Part shown: positions 34,415-42,738 of the stretch, piece after piece
Layout of the letters: the number at the start of each line of letters is the position of its first letter
Numbering within the stretch: position 1 is the stretch's first letter
Source of the DNA: Flavobacteriales bacterium
Lineage (GTDB): Bacteria; Bacteroidota; Bacteroidia; Flavobacteriales_F; PHOS-HE28
NCBI GenBank assembly: GCA_016718655.1
Contig: JADKCV010000021.1
Location: 6,905-70,904 of the forward strand
Length of the DNA: 64,000 nucleotides
Direction: 5' to 3'
Translations under genes and position numbers: made by a program
The notes under the pieces: generated by a model
Told to the model about the DNA's origin: nothing
What the model saw: the letters and a program-made list of their open reading frames with translations, nothing else
The model's database searches: none

Positions 34415-35506
34415 ATGGTCGGTCATCGCTTCAGCAAGTTCACCCCTCCCGAGGATGACCGCACGCCGTTCGAAAAGCTGCTACCTCTTTTCCTGGAGCT
34501 GCTCACCCATACCAGTGGTGATGTGGAGGAGGCGCTCGATTGGATGGACCAGGTGGACAAGGAACATGGCTTCTATTCGAAGGATTACGGTCGAAAGGAG
34601 TTCGAGGCGGACCTGCGGAAACATGGCATCATAGGTGAACGACCGGAGAAGGGGGGGCGCACCCCGCTCACGGGCAAGGCCGAAAAGCTCATTCGTGAAC
34701 GGGCGTTGCAGCAGGTCTTCGGAACCTTGAAGAAGAGCGACCGTGGTAGCCATACCCTTCGGCGCACAGGTCAAGGCGATGAACCTACAAGTGACCGACG
34801 CGAGTTCAGGTTCGGTGACCGTATGGACCAATTGGCCATGAGTGATAGTATCCGGAACGCCCAACACCGAGGGGTGGATCGACTGGAACTGAGGGAGTCC
34901 GATCTGGAGGTGGTAGAGACCGAGCACCAGAGCGCGTGTGCCACCGTGCTCATGATCGACATCAGCCACAGTATGATCCTGTACGGCGAGGATCGGATCA
35001 CCCCTGCGAAGAAAGTGGCCATGGCCCTCGCCGAATTGATCCGCAGACGCTATCCGAAGGATACGTTGGACATCGTGGTATTCGGTAACGATGCCTGGCA
35101 AGTGAGCCTGAAGGACCTGCCCTACCTTCAGGTCGGTCCTTACCATACGAACACGGTTGCCGGGTTGGAGTTGGCCATGGACATCCTCCGCAGGCGGAAG
35201 CTCAAGAACCGACGGATCGTGATGATCACGGATGGGAAACCCAGTTGCATCAAACGCAACGGCGAGTACTACATGAACAGTTTCGGATTGGATGAGCTGA
35301 TCGTATCGCGCACCTTGGATGCTGCCGTCCGCGCAAGGAAAGCGGGCATTCCCATCACCACCTTCATGATCGCTCAGGACAGCTACCTGCAGCGGTTCAT
35401 CGAGCGGTTCACCGAGGCCAACCAGGGCCGTGCATTCTACACCGGGCTCCAAGGCTTGGCCGATATGGTGTTCCGGGACCACACCAGCAACCGACGATCG
35501 ACCTGA
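34415..35506 (+). CDS. VWA-domain protein, partner of the AAA ATPase
   Basis: A 363-residue protein. The N-terminal half is charged and helical. The C-terminal VWA domain (about 170-350) has an intact MIDAS metal site: 'LMIDISHSM' (DxSxS), the Thr in 'HTNTVAGL', and 'MITDGKPS'. There is no signal or membrane segment, so it is cytoplasmic. It is followed 53 nt downstream by a magnesium-chelatase-like ATPase; MoxR/ChlI-type ATPase plus VWA pairs typically act as chaperones for metal insertion or complex assembly. The target is not visible here. Confidence 0.85.
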   Translation: MVGHRFSKFTPPEDDRTPFEKLLPLFLELLTHTSGDVEEALDWMDQVDKEHGFYSKDYGRKEFEADLRKHGIIGERPEKGGRTPLTGKAEKLIRERALQQVFGTLKKSDRGSHTLRRTGQGDEPTSDRREFRFGDRMDQLAMSDSIRNAQHRGVDRLELRESDLEVVETEHQSACATVLMIDISHSMILYGEDRITPAKKVAMALAELIRRRYPKDTLDIVVFGNDAWQVSLKDLPYLQVGPYHTNTVAGLELAMDILRRRKLKNRRIVMITDGKPSCIKRNGEYYMNSFGLDELIVSRTLDAAVRARKAGIPITTFMIAQDSYLQRFIERFTEANQGRAFYTGLQGLADMVFRDHTSNRRST

Positions 35507-35559
35507 ACGAACCCTACCAGCGCTTGTTCTTTCCGACCAGGCCGCTCGACATTGGAATC

Positions 35560-37065
35560 ATGAACAAGCTACCCACCACGCTCGGTGCGCTCAAGGCCAG
35601 CGGTTATTCATCACGCAGCGTCAAGGCCGAGCTGCGCGCTAACCTCATGGACCGGCTGCGCGCGAAGCGGCCTCTCTTCACGGATATCCATGGCTACGAG
35701 GACACCGTGGTACCCGCCTTGGAACGGGCCATCCTGGCTGGCCACAACATCAACCTGCTTGGCTTGCGCGGTCAAGCAAAGACGCGCATGGCCCGTTCCT
35801 TGGTCCAGCTATTGGATGAGTGGGTCCCTGTCGTGGAGGGCAGTGAGATCAACGACGACCCCATGGCGCCCCTGTCGCGCTATGCGAAGGATCTGATCGC
35901 GGCACATGGGGACGCGACCCCGATCAGCTGGTTGCACCGCGATCAGCGCTACACGGAGAAGTTGGCCACCCCGGATGTCACGGTGGCCGACCTGATCGGC
36001 GACAGCGATCCCATCAAGGCTGCCAACCTCAAGCTTGACTATGGTGATGAACGTGTCCTTCATTTCGGCCTCATTCCTCGGAGCCATCGCGGCATCTTCG
36101 TCATCAATGAACTTCCGGACCTGCAGCCGCGGATCCAGGTCGCGCTCTTCAATATCCTGCAAGAGGGGGATGTGCAGGTGCGTGGTTTCAAGGTGCGCTT
36201 GCCGCTCGACATCCAGTTCATCTTCACAGCCAACCCGGAGGATTACACGAATCGCGGTGCGATCATCACCCCGCTGAAGGATCGGATCGGGACCCAGATC
36301 CTCACGCACTATCCCACCTCCATTGAATTGGGGATGCGGATCACCCGACAGGAAACCCGTAGCCTACCCGAACAGGCCGAGCGGGTGAGGGTCCCCGATC
36401 TCATCAGGGTGCTGGTGGAACGCATCGCCATGGAGGCGCGTGCCAGCGAGTTCGTTGACCGTAAGAGCGGAGTGAGCGCACGATTGACGATCAGTGCAAT
36501 GGAGACCGTTGTCGGAGCGGCCGAGCGTCGCGCTATCCGCAACGGCGAGTCACACACCGTGGTACGCATCGGTGACCTGCGAACAGTGGTTCCAGCCATC
36601 ACCGGTAAGATCGAACTGGTGTACGAAGGCGAGCAGGAAGGACCGGAGAAGGTGGCAGAGCATCTGTTGGGTTTGGCCATCCGAAATGTGTTCGCCGAAC
36701 TGTTCCCCGACCCCGTGAAGACCAGGAAGAAGCCCAAGAACGAGGCGTCGGGTGCACGGCCTGTGTCCGATCCCTATGCGGCCATCGTGGCCTACTTCGA
36801 TGAGCATTCCTGCGATCTCGAATTGGACCTCACGGATACGGCCTACACGAAGCGGCTTTCCGCAGTACCAACGTTGCTCTCAGTGGTCAAGGACCACCAC
36901 GCCTACTTGGATGATGAAGAGCGCCGGCTATGGTGCGAGTTCGTGCTGCATGGCTTGGCGGAGCATAGCAGGATCGGGCGCGAACAGCTTCAAGGTTCGG
37001 TCCGGTTCGGCGACCTGTTCAATTCCATGCTGAGCGGGACCCTGGGTGATGAGGGGGAGGAATAG
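35560..37065 (+). CDS. Magnesium-chelatase-like (MoxR/ChlI group) AAA ATPase
   Basis: A 501-residue AAA ATPase. Walker A is 'GLRGQAKTR', with Arg instead of the usual Ser/Thr after Lys-Thr. Walker B is 'IFVINELPDL', and a sensor 'FIFTANPEDYTNRG' follows. The C-terminal 130 residues are helical and variable. It is cytoplasmic and must act with the VWA protein just upstream, like BchI with BchD. There are no pigment or cobalamin genes nearby, so chelatase activity is not implied. The start at 35560 follows the VWA stop by 53 nt; an earlier in-frame ATG at 35524 is less likely. Confidence 0.85.
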   Translation: MNKLPTTLGALKASGYSSRSVKAELRANLMDRLRAKRPLFTDIHGYEDTVVPALERAILAGHNINLLGLRGQAKTRMARSLVQLLDEWVPVVEGSEINDDPMAPLSRYAKDLIAAHGDATPISWLHRDQRYTEKLATPDVTVADLIGDSDPIKAANLKLDYGDERVLHFGLIPRSHRGIFVINELPDLQPRIQVALFNILQEGDVQVRGFKVRLPLDIQFIFTANPEDYTNRGAIITPLKDRIGTQILTHYPTSIELGMRITRQETRSLPEQAERVRVPDLIRVLVERIAMEARASEFVDRKSGVSARLTISAMETVVGAAERRAIRNGESHTVVRIGDLRTVVPAITGKIELVYEGEQEGPEKVAEHLLGLAIRNVFAELFPDPVKTRKKPKNEASGARPVSDPYAAIVAYFDEHSCDLELDLTDTAYTKRLSAVPTLLSVVKDHHAYLDDEERRLWCEFVLHGLAEHSRIGREQLQGSVRFGDLFNSMLSGTLGDEGEE

Positions 37066-37080
37066 GGTGTTGCCACGTCG

Positions 37081-37494
37081 CTAGCGTTGACCGTACTTGT
37101 GCGGATCCTTGTTGTCATCCTCCAGCTCACTCTTCACCAGGTACATCTTATAGCCGATCACGGCCAGCTCTTTGTGCCCGTGGCCTACCAACCACTGGAA
37201 AGCCGCTTCATCACCATCGCCAGTAAGTGCCACCTGTTTCAACACCTGGAATCCGTGTTCATCCAACCAGTGCAAGGCATTCTTGTCGCCTTCGATCCCG
37301 GTGATAACGGCCATCAGGTGCGGGTGACCGTTCTTCATCAGCCAAGCACGGGCATCCGGCTTGTTGCGCAGCGCGAACGTGAAGATGCCGAGCTCGGGGT
37401 AACCGTTCTTGGACAGCCAATCGCGCAATCCGGTGTGACCTGCGATCGCTTCGCCCCATGCCAACAGGACCTTTGCCGGGTATTCGGTGCGCAT
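37081..37494 (-). CDS. Conserved hypothetical helical-repeat protein
   Basis: A 137-residue soluble protein made of short repeats with the form 'WLxxNGxxxLxxF': 'DWLSKNGYPELGIF', 'AWLMKNGHPHLMAV', 'HWLDEHGFQVLKQV' and 'QWLVGHGHKELAVI'. This gives about four helix pairs, like a small ankyrin-type or tetratricopeptide-type scaffold. I recall similar uncharacterised proteins in Bacteroidota. The start at 37494 ('MRTEYPAKVLLAWGEAI') fits the repeat onset; the ATG at 37539 is 15 codons further up. It converges with the AAA gene. Function unknown. Confidence 0.7.
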   Translation of the reverse strand: MRTEYPAKVLLAWGEAIAGHTGLRDWLSKNGYPELGIFTFALRNKPDARAWLMKNGHPHLMAVITGIEGDKNALHWLDEHGFQVLKQVALTGDGDEAAFQWLVGHGHKELAVIGYKMYLVKSELEDDNKDPHKYGQR

Positions 37495-37690
37495 ATTCGG
37501 ACCTAACGCGTCCGAAGCGAAGTTAGTGGGTAGCCGCACCGATAAGGTGGACCCGGCATCAGGCGGCAGGACCCACCTGACACACTGATCCCTGAATGGT
37601 CCGAACCATATGTAGCGTGGGTGTTGCCAGCACCCTTGGTTTTAACGGACCAGGCCAATGATGTACTTTCACCTTCAAATACCACGCACG

Positions 37691-38152
37691 ATGCGCCGGA
37701 CCACATTCATCACCGCACTGTTCCTCTTCGCCTTCACGGCACCACTGTTCGGACAGGACGTGGAGACCACCCCTCAAGACCACGCGAAATGGCGCGCACT
37801 ATGCTATGCCCAAGCGGTTGGGATGGATGAAAAAGCCACCGGGAAGTTGGCTGCTTCGTTCGAGGCAGGAGAGTTGGAGGTACTGGAGCTGCGCGCCCAG
37901 GTCCAGGATCTGGAGGCCCGTATCGAAGCGGCCATGGCACCGTATGACGCTTCAGTGGAGAAGCAACTTTCCAAGGAGCAGCGTGCTCGTTTGGCGGAAC
38001 TCAAGGCGAAGGGTTGGAAGGCCTGCTCGGAACCCTGTCCGCCCCCTACGGCGGCGTCATGTGCACCCGCAGAGGGTAAGGCGTGTTGCGCTGGCACCAA
38101 GGCCACCCAAGCGAAGCCCGCTCCACCCGCACCGAACGCCACGCTGGAGTGA
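37691..38152 (+). CDS. Secreted protein with Cys-rich C-terminus
   Basis: A 153-residue protein with a signal peptide (1-22, 'LFLFAFTAPLFGQ'), a helical, probably coiled-coil middle ('LEVLELRAQVQDLEARIEAA'), and an Ala/Pro/Cys-rich tail ('ACSEPCPPP', 'ASCAP', 'KACCAG') with six Cys. The Cys cluster could bind metal or form disulfides. The start at 37691 opens the signal peptide. It is followed by a strong terminator. No family was recognised; a periplasmic metal-binding or heavy-metal-response role is only a guess. Confidence 0.65.
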   Translation: MRRTTFITALFLFAFTAPLFGQDVETTPQDHAKWRALCYAQAVGMDEKATGKLAASFEAGELEVLELRAQVQDLEARIEAAMAPYDASVEKQLSKEQRARLAELKAKGWKACSEPCPPPTAASCAPAEGKACCAGTKATQAKPAPPAPNATLE

Positions 38153-38165
38153 CCGCATGAATCTG

Positions 38166-38205
38166 CGCAAGAAGGGGCCGCCTCACTTGGCGGCCCCTTC
38201 TTGCG
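38166..38205. terminator. Bidirectional terminator between convergent genes
   Basis: A perfect 17-bp stem (38166-38182 with 38189-38205) around a 6-nt loop lies between the stops at 38152 and 38221, with AAGAAG on one arm giving U-rich ends in both directions. Confidence 0.85.
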
Positions 38206-38220
38206 TCTGAAGGTCGATCG

Positions 38221-39060
38221 CTACTCCACTTCCACGACCAGGTACTTCGAGATGCTCCAGAACGCATTGGCGTCCAGCACGACCAGTTTGTTGCCTCCTT
38301 CCAAGCGATAGCTGCCTTCGGGATGCGAGGTCGCCAATTTCGCCTTCTTCGCTCCCAACAGGATCTCAGTGGTGCGAACCACATCGATCCGGGTGAAGGC
38401 GTCCACCGGTAGTGAAGCGGTGTTCAACTTGTTCACCCCTCCGATCCCGATCACACCACCCTCTTTCGAGAGCACACCACGATCGCGCAACTCCTTGGAG
38501 GTACCTGCGATATAGTAGGCTGTGTTCAACTCGGTGCGCTGCATGTCGCTCAATTGGGACTTGTCCCGGTACATCTCGATGAGCGTGGCGAGGGAGCTAT
38601 TGGTGCTCGCCAACTGCTCCTTCAGCGTGCCGATCTCCTGGTCCTTCTCCTGCATGCTTGCTTCCAGGGTGGTCACAGTCCGTTCCAGCTCACTGATCGC
38701 GGCGGCGTTGCCTTTGGCCTGCTTCCGGAGCTTATCGAGCAACTGCCGGTTCTCGTTCAACAGGCCGTCGATGCTCTGCAGATCACCCATGATCCGCTCT
38801 TCCATGTCGCCACCTTGCTCGGCCGCATCCGCAGGCGCCAGCAGTTGACCTTGCTTGCTTCGAATGGCACGGAGGTTCTCACTGATCCGGTTCATGGTGC
38901 CGAACAGGTCATTGATCATGGAATCCCGTTCGGCCACCTTGGCCATGCTCTGTTCATTGTCTGCCTTCAGCTGATCCACACGGGGATCAACGGCGGGTTG
39001 TTCGGTACAGGCCCAGAGCAACGCGGTAAGGGCGATGAGGGTGAAGGTGTGTTTCCTCAT
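38221..39060 (-). CDS. Coiled-coil lipoprotein of the Cbp1 family type
   Basis: A 279-residue lipoprotein. The N-terminal signal ends in a lipobox 'LLWAC' (lipidated Cys18). A long coiled coil (about residues 25-165) follows. The conserved C-terminal domain has 'LNTAYYIAGTSKELRDRGVL', 'GGVIGIGG', 'HPEGSYRL' and 'SKYLVVEV'. This matches proteins that databases call Cbp1-family collagen-binding adhesins; that name comes from one member and need not mean collagen binding here. It is likely anchored in the outer membrane, with the domain in the periplasm or outside. It is monocistronic. Confidence 0.75.
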   Translation of the reverse strand: MRKHTFTLIALTALLWACTEQPAVDPRVDQLKADNEQSMAKVAERDSMINDLFGTMNRISENLRAIRSKQGQLLAPADAAEQGGDMEERIMGDLQSIDGLLNENRQLLDKLRKQAKGNAAAISELERTVTTLEASMQEKDQEIGTLKEQLASTNSSLATLIEMYRDKSQLSDMQRTELNTAYYIAGTSKELRDRGVLSKEGGVIGIGGVNKLNTASLPVDAFTRIDVVRTTEILLGAKKAKLATSHPEGSYRLEGGNKLVVLDANAFWSISKYLVVEVE

Positions 39061-39257
39061 GATCGGGGATTACGGTTGAAGGAACGTTCCGGGCCGTACC
39101 TATCGTATGGCTCCAGCGTACCAAGGGCGAAAGATAGATGCGGCCGGGTCTGGACCATGTGACATCGGTAGGGGAAGCGAACCCAGGACCCGGACATACG
39201 TACAACGGGGATGCATCGTTAGAACGGTGAGCCGACCGCCCGGCATTGGCCTTGACC

Positions 39258-39917
39258 ATGTTCCCAGTTGCCCTCCATATCGCGCTTCGTACCCTGGCAG
39301 TCGCTCTCCTGATGGGGTCGACCGTGGTGTGCATGGCCCAGCGGGACGGAAGCCTAACGCCGGAATTCGCCCGACTGAGCGCCAAGCAACGGGCCCGTAT
39401 CGCGGCCCAGGAGGAATTGGATGCCCAGGCCGATACGGCCTACCAACGTCGTATGACCGAAGCGGAGGGGTTGTTCAAGGAGGGGCGATTCGACGATGCG
39501 CTATCCATCTATCACGAGGCACGGACCCTGAGGCCCTATAACGTGCATCCGAAGGTGAAGATCCAGGACCTGGAAGCGTTGATCGCTCGTCGCGATGCCG
39601 AAGCCCAACCACTTCCTGCCACGGAGACGGTCCCCGCACGTCCGGTGAAGGTGCCAGTGCCAGTGCCCCAGGCCCCTTCGGTCGAGATAGGGTCCGTGAA
39701 GCGCAAGTCCTTAACAACTCCTGTCGTTCCTCCTTCCAACGAGGCCGTTGATCGAATTTTCAAGGAGGGTAGGGCGGTGGTCCATGAACGGGTGGTCATC
39801 GAAGGAACCCGGACACAGGTGTGGCGAAAAGTGGTACACCCATGGGGGGAGGTCGTGTACTTCAAGGATGGCAAAGCAGTCTCCGAGCATCAATGGAGCG
39901 CACGCTTCGATCCGTGA
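39258..39917 (+). CDS. Hypothetical secreted protein with TPR-like helix pair
   Basis: A 219-residue protein with a signal peptide (about 1-28, ending 'VCMAQ'). A helical segment resembling one TPR repeat follows ('AEGLFKEGRFDDALSIYHEARTL'), then a Pro/Val-rich linker ('VKVPVPVPQAPS'). A C-terminal beta domain ('VIEGTRTQVWRKVVHPWGEVVYFKDGK', cut here) has the form seen in small Bacteroidota envelope proteins. The start at 39258 opens the signal peptide; an ATG four codons earlier at 39246 is the alternative. Function unknown. Confidence 0.65.
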   Translation: MFPVALHIALRTLAVALLMGSTVVCMAQRDGSLTPEFARLSAKQRARIAAQEELDAQADTAYQRRMTEAEGLFKEGRFDDALSIYHEARTLRPYNVHPKVKIQDLEALIARRDAEAQPLPATETVPARPVKVPVPVPQAPSVEIGSVKRKSLTTPVVPPSNEAVDRIFKEGRAVVHERVVIEGTRTQVWRKVVHPWGEVVYFKDGKAVSEHQWSARFDP

Positions 39918-39995
39918 CGGATATCGGCAACACCACTAGACCTTCCTACGGACCGCTCCCGGTTCCTGGTCAGGTCGTGCCACCGGACGCTCCGA

Positions 39996-40394
39996 TCATT
40001 GCAACGGACCTGTTCGGTCGAGTTCCACGAGCTTGACCGGTATCTCCAACAAGGACTTGTAGTCCATCCCGGCTTCCCGCATATCCTCATCGCCGTGCGC
40101 ATGGCACCATTCCACAGTGACCTTCGTAAGCCCTGCCGCATTCACATCCTCCCATTGTCGGAACAGGTCGAGCAGGTACTTCGCTGAGCTGGAATTGAAA
40201 TACTGAAGGGAAACGCGCACAGTAGTGCGCGCAGCAGGAGCGGTGGCGTAGCGATCGATCAGATCATGCAGCGGGGTGAAGAAGCGGTCGGCATTCTCGG
40301 GGATGGCGATACCCGAAAGCTGCATCATTCCAGCGCGCGGATCGATGATCACCGTCGGGGTACGGTCCGTGGCGACTAGCTCGAAATAGTCCAT
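39996..40394 (-). CDS. SiaC-family (DUF1987) regulatory phosphoprotein
   Basis: A 132-residue protein with the DUF1987/SiaC signature: 'ATDRTPTVIIDP', 'LSGIAIPENADRFFTPL', 'LQYFNSSSAKYLLDL' and 'DEDMREAGMDYKSL'. In Pseudomonas, SiaC is phosphorylated within the 'YFNxSS' region and binds a diguanylate cyclase; here no cyclase, kinase SiaB or phosphatase SiaA adjoins it. The start at 40394 matches the family onset. A box TACATTCG lies 8 nt upstream (40403-40410). It diverges from a universal stress protein gene. Its partner in this organism is unknown. Confidence 0.85.
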   Translation of the reverse strand: MDYFELVATDRTPTVIIDPRAGMMQLSGIAIPENADRFFTPLHDLIDRYATAPAARTTVRVSLQYFNSSSAKYLLDLFRQWEDVNAAGLTKVTVEWCHAHGDEDMREAGMDYKSLLEIPVKLVELDRTGPLQ

Positions 40395-40444
40395 GACGAC
40401 CGCGAATGTAACCGCTGTGGTATACCCGTTCCATGGATGGGTCA

Positions 40445-40475
40445 TTTGTCGATCGACGTTCAAGGCTTACTTTCA
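40445..40475 (+). promoter_or_regulatory. Bacteroidota-type -33/-7 promoter of the universal stress protein gene
   Basis: TTTG (40445-40448) and TACTTTCA (40468-40475) are separated by exactly 19 nt, the spacing expected for TTTG-N19-21-TAnnTTTG promoters. The -7 box has CA instead of the final G. It lies 31 nt before the ATG at 40507. Confidence 0.65.
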
Positions 40476-40506
40476 GCGCACCGGATCGGGTAATACCGGT
40501 GATGAC

Positions 40507-41307
40507 ATGAGCATCAAGACGATCATCGTACCCTATGATTTCTCCGATTGTGCCACCGATGCGTTGCGGGTCGCTGCGGCCATCGCACATCGCACTGGCG
40601 CATTGATAGATGTGGTCCATGCCTACGAGCAAATGACCGATTTCCACACGGAGAACCAACGGCTGAGGGAGGAGATCGAGGCCAAGCTGGCGCGGGTTCC
40701 CGACCTGCCGTTCCTCAACGGGGTGGAGCTTCGCAAGTTCATGCTGCGTCAGCTCAATGTGACCGAGATATTCAAGAACGAACGGCTTGCGAGCGCGGAT
40801 CTGATCGTGATGGGCACGCACGGTGCCAGTGGTGTGAAAGGGATCGTCGGCTCGAACACCCAGCGTATCGTCCGTCAGGCACCCATGCCCGTGCTGGTCA
40901 TCAAACACCGTGTCGACCAGTTCGAATTGAACGATGTGGTGTTCGCCTCGAACTTCTCCGACCAGGACGTGGAGAAATTCGAGTCCTTCAGGCCCTTGTT
41001 CGACCTGTTCGACCCGAAGATCCACCTGCTGAAAGTGAACACGCCAAGGAATTTCGAGCGCAGCGAGGATAGCCACCGAGCGATAGCGGCATTCCTCCAG
41101 CGGCACGAGCTACGGCGTTACACGGCAACGGTCTACAACGACCTCAGCATCGAGGAGGGCATCCTCCATTTCTCCCAGAGTGTGGATGCTGACCTGATCG
41201 CCATGGCCACCCATGGGAGGACAGGCTTCTTCCACGTGGTGAACGGGAGTCTCACAGAGGACATCGTGAATCATACTTCCATGCCGGTCCTGAGCGTGAA
41301 GCTTTGA
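40507..41307 (+). CDS. Universal stress protein, tandem UspA domains
   Basis: A 266-residue cytoplasmic protein of two UspA domains. The first (about 1-140) has the ATP-binding signature 'GTHGASGVKGIVGSNTQRIV'. The second (about 145-266) has 'ATHGRTGFFHVVNGSLTEDIV', a GxxG-like motif, and 'PVLSVKL' at the end. Such proteins help survival under starvation and respiratory stress by an incompletely known route. The start at 40507 fits the first strand ('KTIIVPYDFSD'). It has a good promoter and diverges from the SiaC gene. Confidence 0.93.
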   Translation: MSIKTIIVPYDFSDCATDALRVAAAIAHRTGALIDVVHAYEQMTDFHTENQRLREEIEAKLARVPDLPFLNGVELRKFMLRQLNVTEIFKNERLASADLIVMGTHGASGVKGIVGSNTQRIVRQAPMPVLVIKHRVDQFELNDVVFASNFSDQDVEKFESFRPLFDLFDPKIHLLKVNTPRNFERSEDSHRAIAAFLQRHELRRYTATVYNDLSIEEGILHFSQSVDADLIAMATHGRTGFFHVVNGSLTEDIVNHTSMPVLSVKL

Positions 41308-41318
41308 TGGTCGTGCCT

Positions 41319-41326
41319 TATCTTTA
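41319..41326 (+). promoter_or_regulatory. Candidate -7 box of the DUF1883-like gene
   Basis: TATCTTTA, one base from TAnnTTTG, lies 17 nt before the ATG at 41344. Confidence 0.45.
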
Positions 41327-41343
41327 CGCAAACCTGTGAATGC

Positions 41344-41700
41344 ATGAAATTCCTGCATAAGACCTACGAGGGCAAGAAGAAGGAGATCATCGAGGTGGAG
41401 ATCGACAAGCCGACCAAGGTGAAGTTCATGACCGCCAAGGAATACAAGGCATATACCAATGGGAAGACCCATTCGTACTTCGGCGGTACCTATGAGGAGA
41501 GCCCTGTCCGGTTCGTGATCCCGTATGACGGTAACTGGAACGTGGTGGTCGAGAAAGGCACGTTGCGCCAGCCGCTGGCTGTGTCGGCCAGTTGTCGCCT
41601 CACCATGCCGAACAGCCAGGTACGGACCTCCCTTGCTGCGGATGCCCCTGCCCATGTGCGCGAGCTGGAACTCAGCGCTGGTCAAGAGGAGAACGGTTGA
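41344..41700 (+). CDS. DUF1883-like protein
   Basis: A 118-residue cytoplasmic protein. The family-like features are 'VEIDKPTKVKFMTAKEYKAY', 'HSYFGGTYEESPVRFVIP' and 'GNWNVVVEKG', corresponding to the 'LM...Y..G...YYGG...P..G.W.VVVD' pattern of DUF1883. Members are found near restriction-like or TIR-domain proteins in some genomes, but none is seen here. The biochemical role is unknown. It lies 36 nt after the universal stress protein gene, with its own candidate promoter, and 34 nt before the next gene. Confidence 0.7.
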   Translation: MKFLHKTYEGKKKEIIEVEIDKPTKVKFMTAKEYKAYTNGKTHSYFGGTYEESPVRFVIPYDGNWNVVVEKGTLRQPLAVSASCRLTMPNSQVRTSLAADAPAHVRELELSAGQEENG

Positions 41701-41734
41701 CGAACTGATCGGTCACATTCAACGTTGTTCGATC

Positions 41735-42427
41735 ATGGCAACTCACCTCGACCGTCAGCGATTGGAACGGATCCTCCTGGGACAACATGAATTCATGCAG
41801 GAGGTATATGGCATGCTGGAGCAGGAGCAGAAGCATGATGATGTCATTCGTGCCGTGGTGCTGACCTCACGCGGCAAGGGTCCCGTGGAGGTACGCAACC
41901 CCGACCCCGCCAGGATCTTCTCCGGTGGGACCATCAGGTCCTTGTGCATCAAATACAGGTTACGGTTCCTGGAGAGCGGGTTGTTCAAAGGCCCACTTCC
42001 CAATGACGCAGTTCATGCCATTCGCATGTTGGAACGTCATGCAGGGGGACCCATCCATGCCTTCCGGGTCATGGCTCCTGCGGAACGCTTCAAGCTTTGT
42101 GACAGTGAGGTGGATCCGCTGTTGTTCGTGCCGCTTGGCGATGACCGGTTTTACCTGGTCCACAAGTGGGGTAACGACCTTTCTCCCTTCCGGGTCCTAT
42201 TAGGCCTTCCCGTGCGGACCCCGGTGCACCTCGCCGCTACCGTGCTGCTCGTGGCGTTGGCGATCACCCTTGCGATACCCACGGAATGGATCACCGCTTG
42301 GCAGATCAACAGGCCATTGATGTTCGTCTGGAACGCACTGGTCATGACCAGCTTCACCGTGTTCGGATGGTTCGCCTTCTTCGGCCAGTTCAGCAACGAG
42401 AACTGGAACAGTCGCTACTTCAACTGA
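41735..42427 (+). CDS. Hypothetical membrane protein with two C-terminal helices
   Basis: A 230-residue protein. A soluble alpha/beta domain ('DDVIRAVVLTSRGKGPVEV', 'HAFRVMAPAERFKLCDSE') is followed by two transmembrane segments (about residues 165-182 'VHLAATVLLVALAITLAI' and 195-215). The soluble part should face the cytoplasm. No family was recognised. The start at 41735 is chosen because the frame further upstream overlaps the DUF1883-like gene. Its last 13 nt overlap the convergent small gene ending at 42415. Confidence 0.65.
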   Translation: MATHLDRQRLERILLGQHEFMQEVYGMLEQEQKHDDVIRAVVLTSRGKGPVEVRNPDPARIFSGGTIRSLCIKYRLRFLESGLFKGPLPNDAVHAIRMLERHAGGPIHAFRVMAPAERFKLCDSEVDPLLFVPLGDDRFYLVHKWGNDLSPFRVLLGLPVRTPVHLAATVLLVALAITLAIPTEWITAWQINRPLMFVWNALVMTSFTVFGWFAFFGQFSNENWNSRYFN

Positions 42428-42630
42428 TCAGGGCCTGCATCTCCTGAGGAAGGCGCGGCGTTCCGGCAAACGCAGGTGTTCCTGAACCAGTTCTTCAGTT
42501 CAGTACGTTCTTCCTCGGAACATCGGCGGAACGCCTTGCGGAGTTCCTTTCGAAAGGTCGCCCTATCCGCCCAACTGATCTTGTCCAGGATGGTGCGATA
42601 GTAGCTCAAGTGGGGGGCATGCAAGGCCAT
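42415..42630 (-). CDS. Small conserved hypothetical protein
   Basis: A 71-residue cytoplasmic protein, mostly helical: 'SYYRTILDKISWADRATFRKELRKAF' (shortened here to its core Tyr-Tyr, Lys-Ile-Ser-Trp and basic helix) then 'EEERTELKNWFR'. I recall similar short proteins of about 60-70 residues in other Bacteroidota. The last 20 residues are a Cys-containing, less conserved tail. It overlaps the convergent membrane-protein gene by 13 nt. Function unknown. Confidence 0.6.
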   Translation of the reverse strand: MALHAPHLSYYRTILDKISWADRATFRKELRKAFRRCSEEERTELKNWFRNTCVCRNAAPSSGDAGPDQLK

Positions 42631-42690
42631 GGGAGAATGGTTGGTAGCTTCTCTACGCCTACCGACCGCGGAGGTTTCGGTCCGAACGAC

Positions 42691-42718
42691 GAGAGCGGAC
42701 CCTTCCGGATCCGCTCTC
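42691..42718 (-). terminator. Hairpin after the Hsp20 gene
   Basis: GAGAGCGGA (42691-42699) pairs with TCCGCTCTC (42710-42718), with further pairing inside the loop. It lies about 20 nt beyond the Hsp20 stop; the T run is on the plus strand, so terminator strength in the gene's direction is uncertain. Confidence 0.5.
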
Positions 42719-42738
42719 TTTAGGTCCTCGTACGCCGG

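Noticed and set aside
35560..37065. True magnesium chelatase subunit
   Set aside because: The fold is similar, but the Walker A is altered and no porphyrin or cobalamin genes are nearby; a MoxR-like chaperone role is more cautious.
42415..42630. Toxin or antitoxin with the overlapping convergent gene
   Set aside because: The two genes converge, they do not form an operon, and neither shows a toxin or antitoxin motif.
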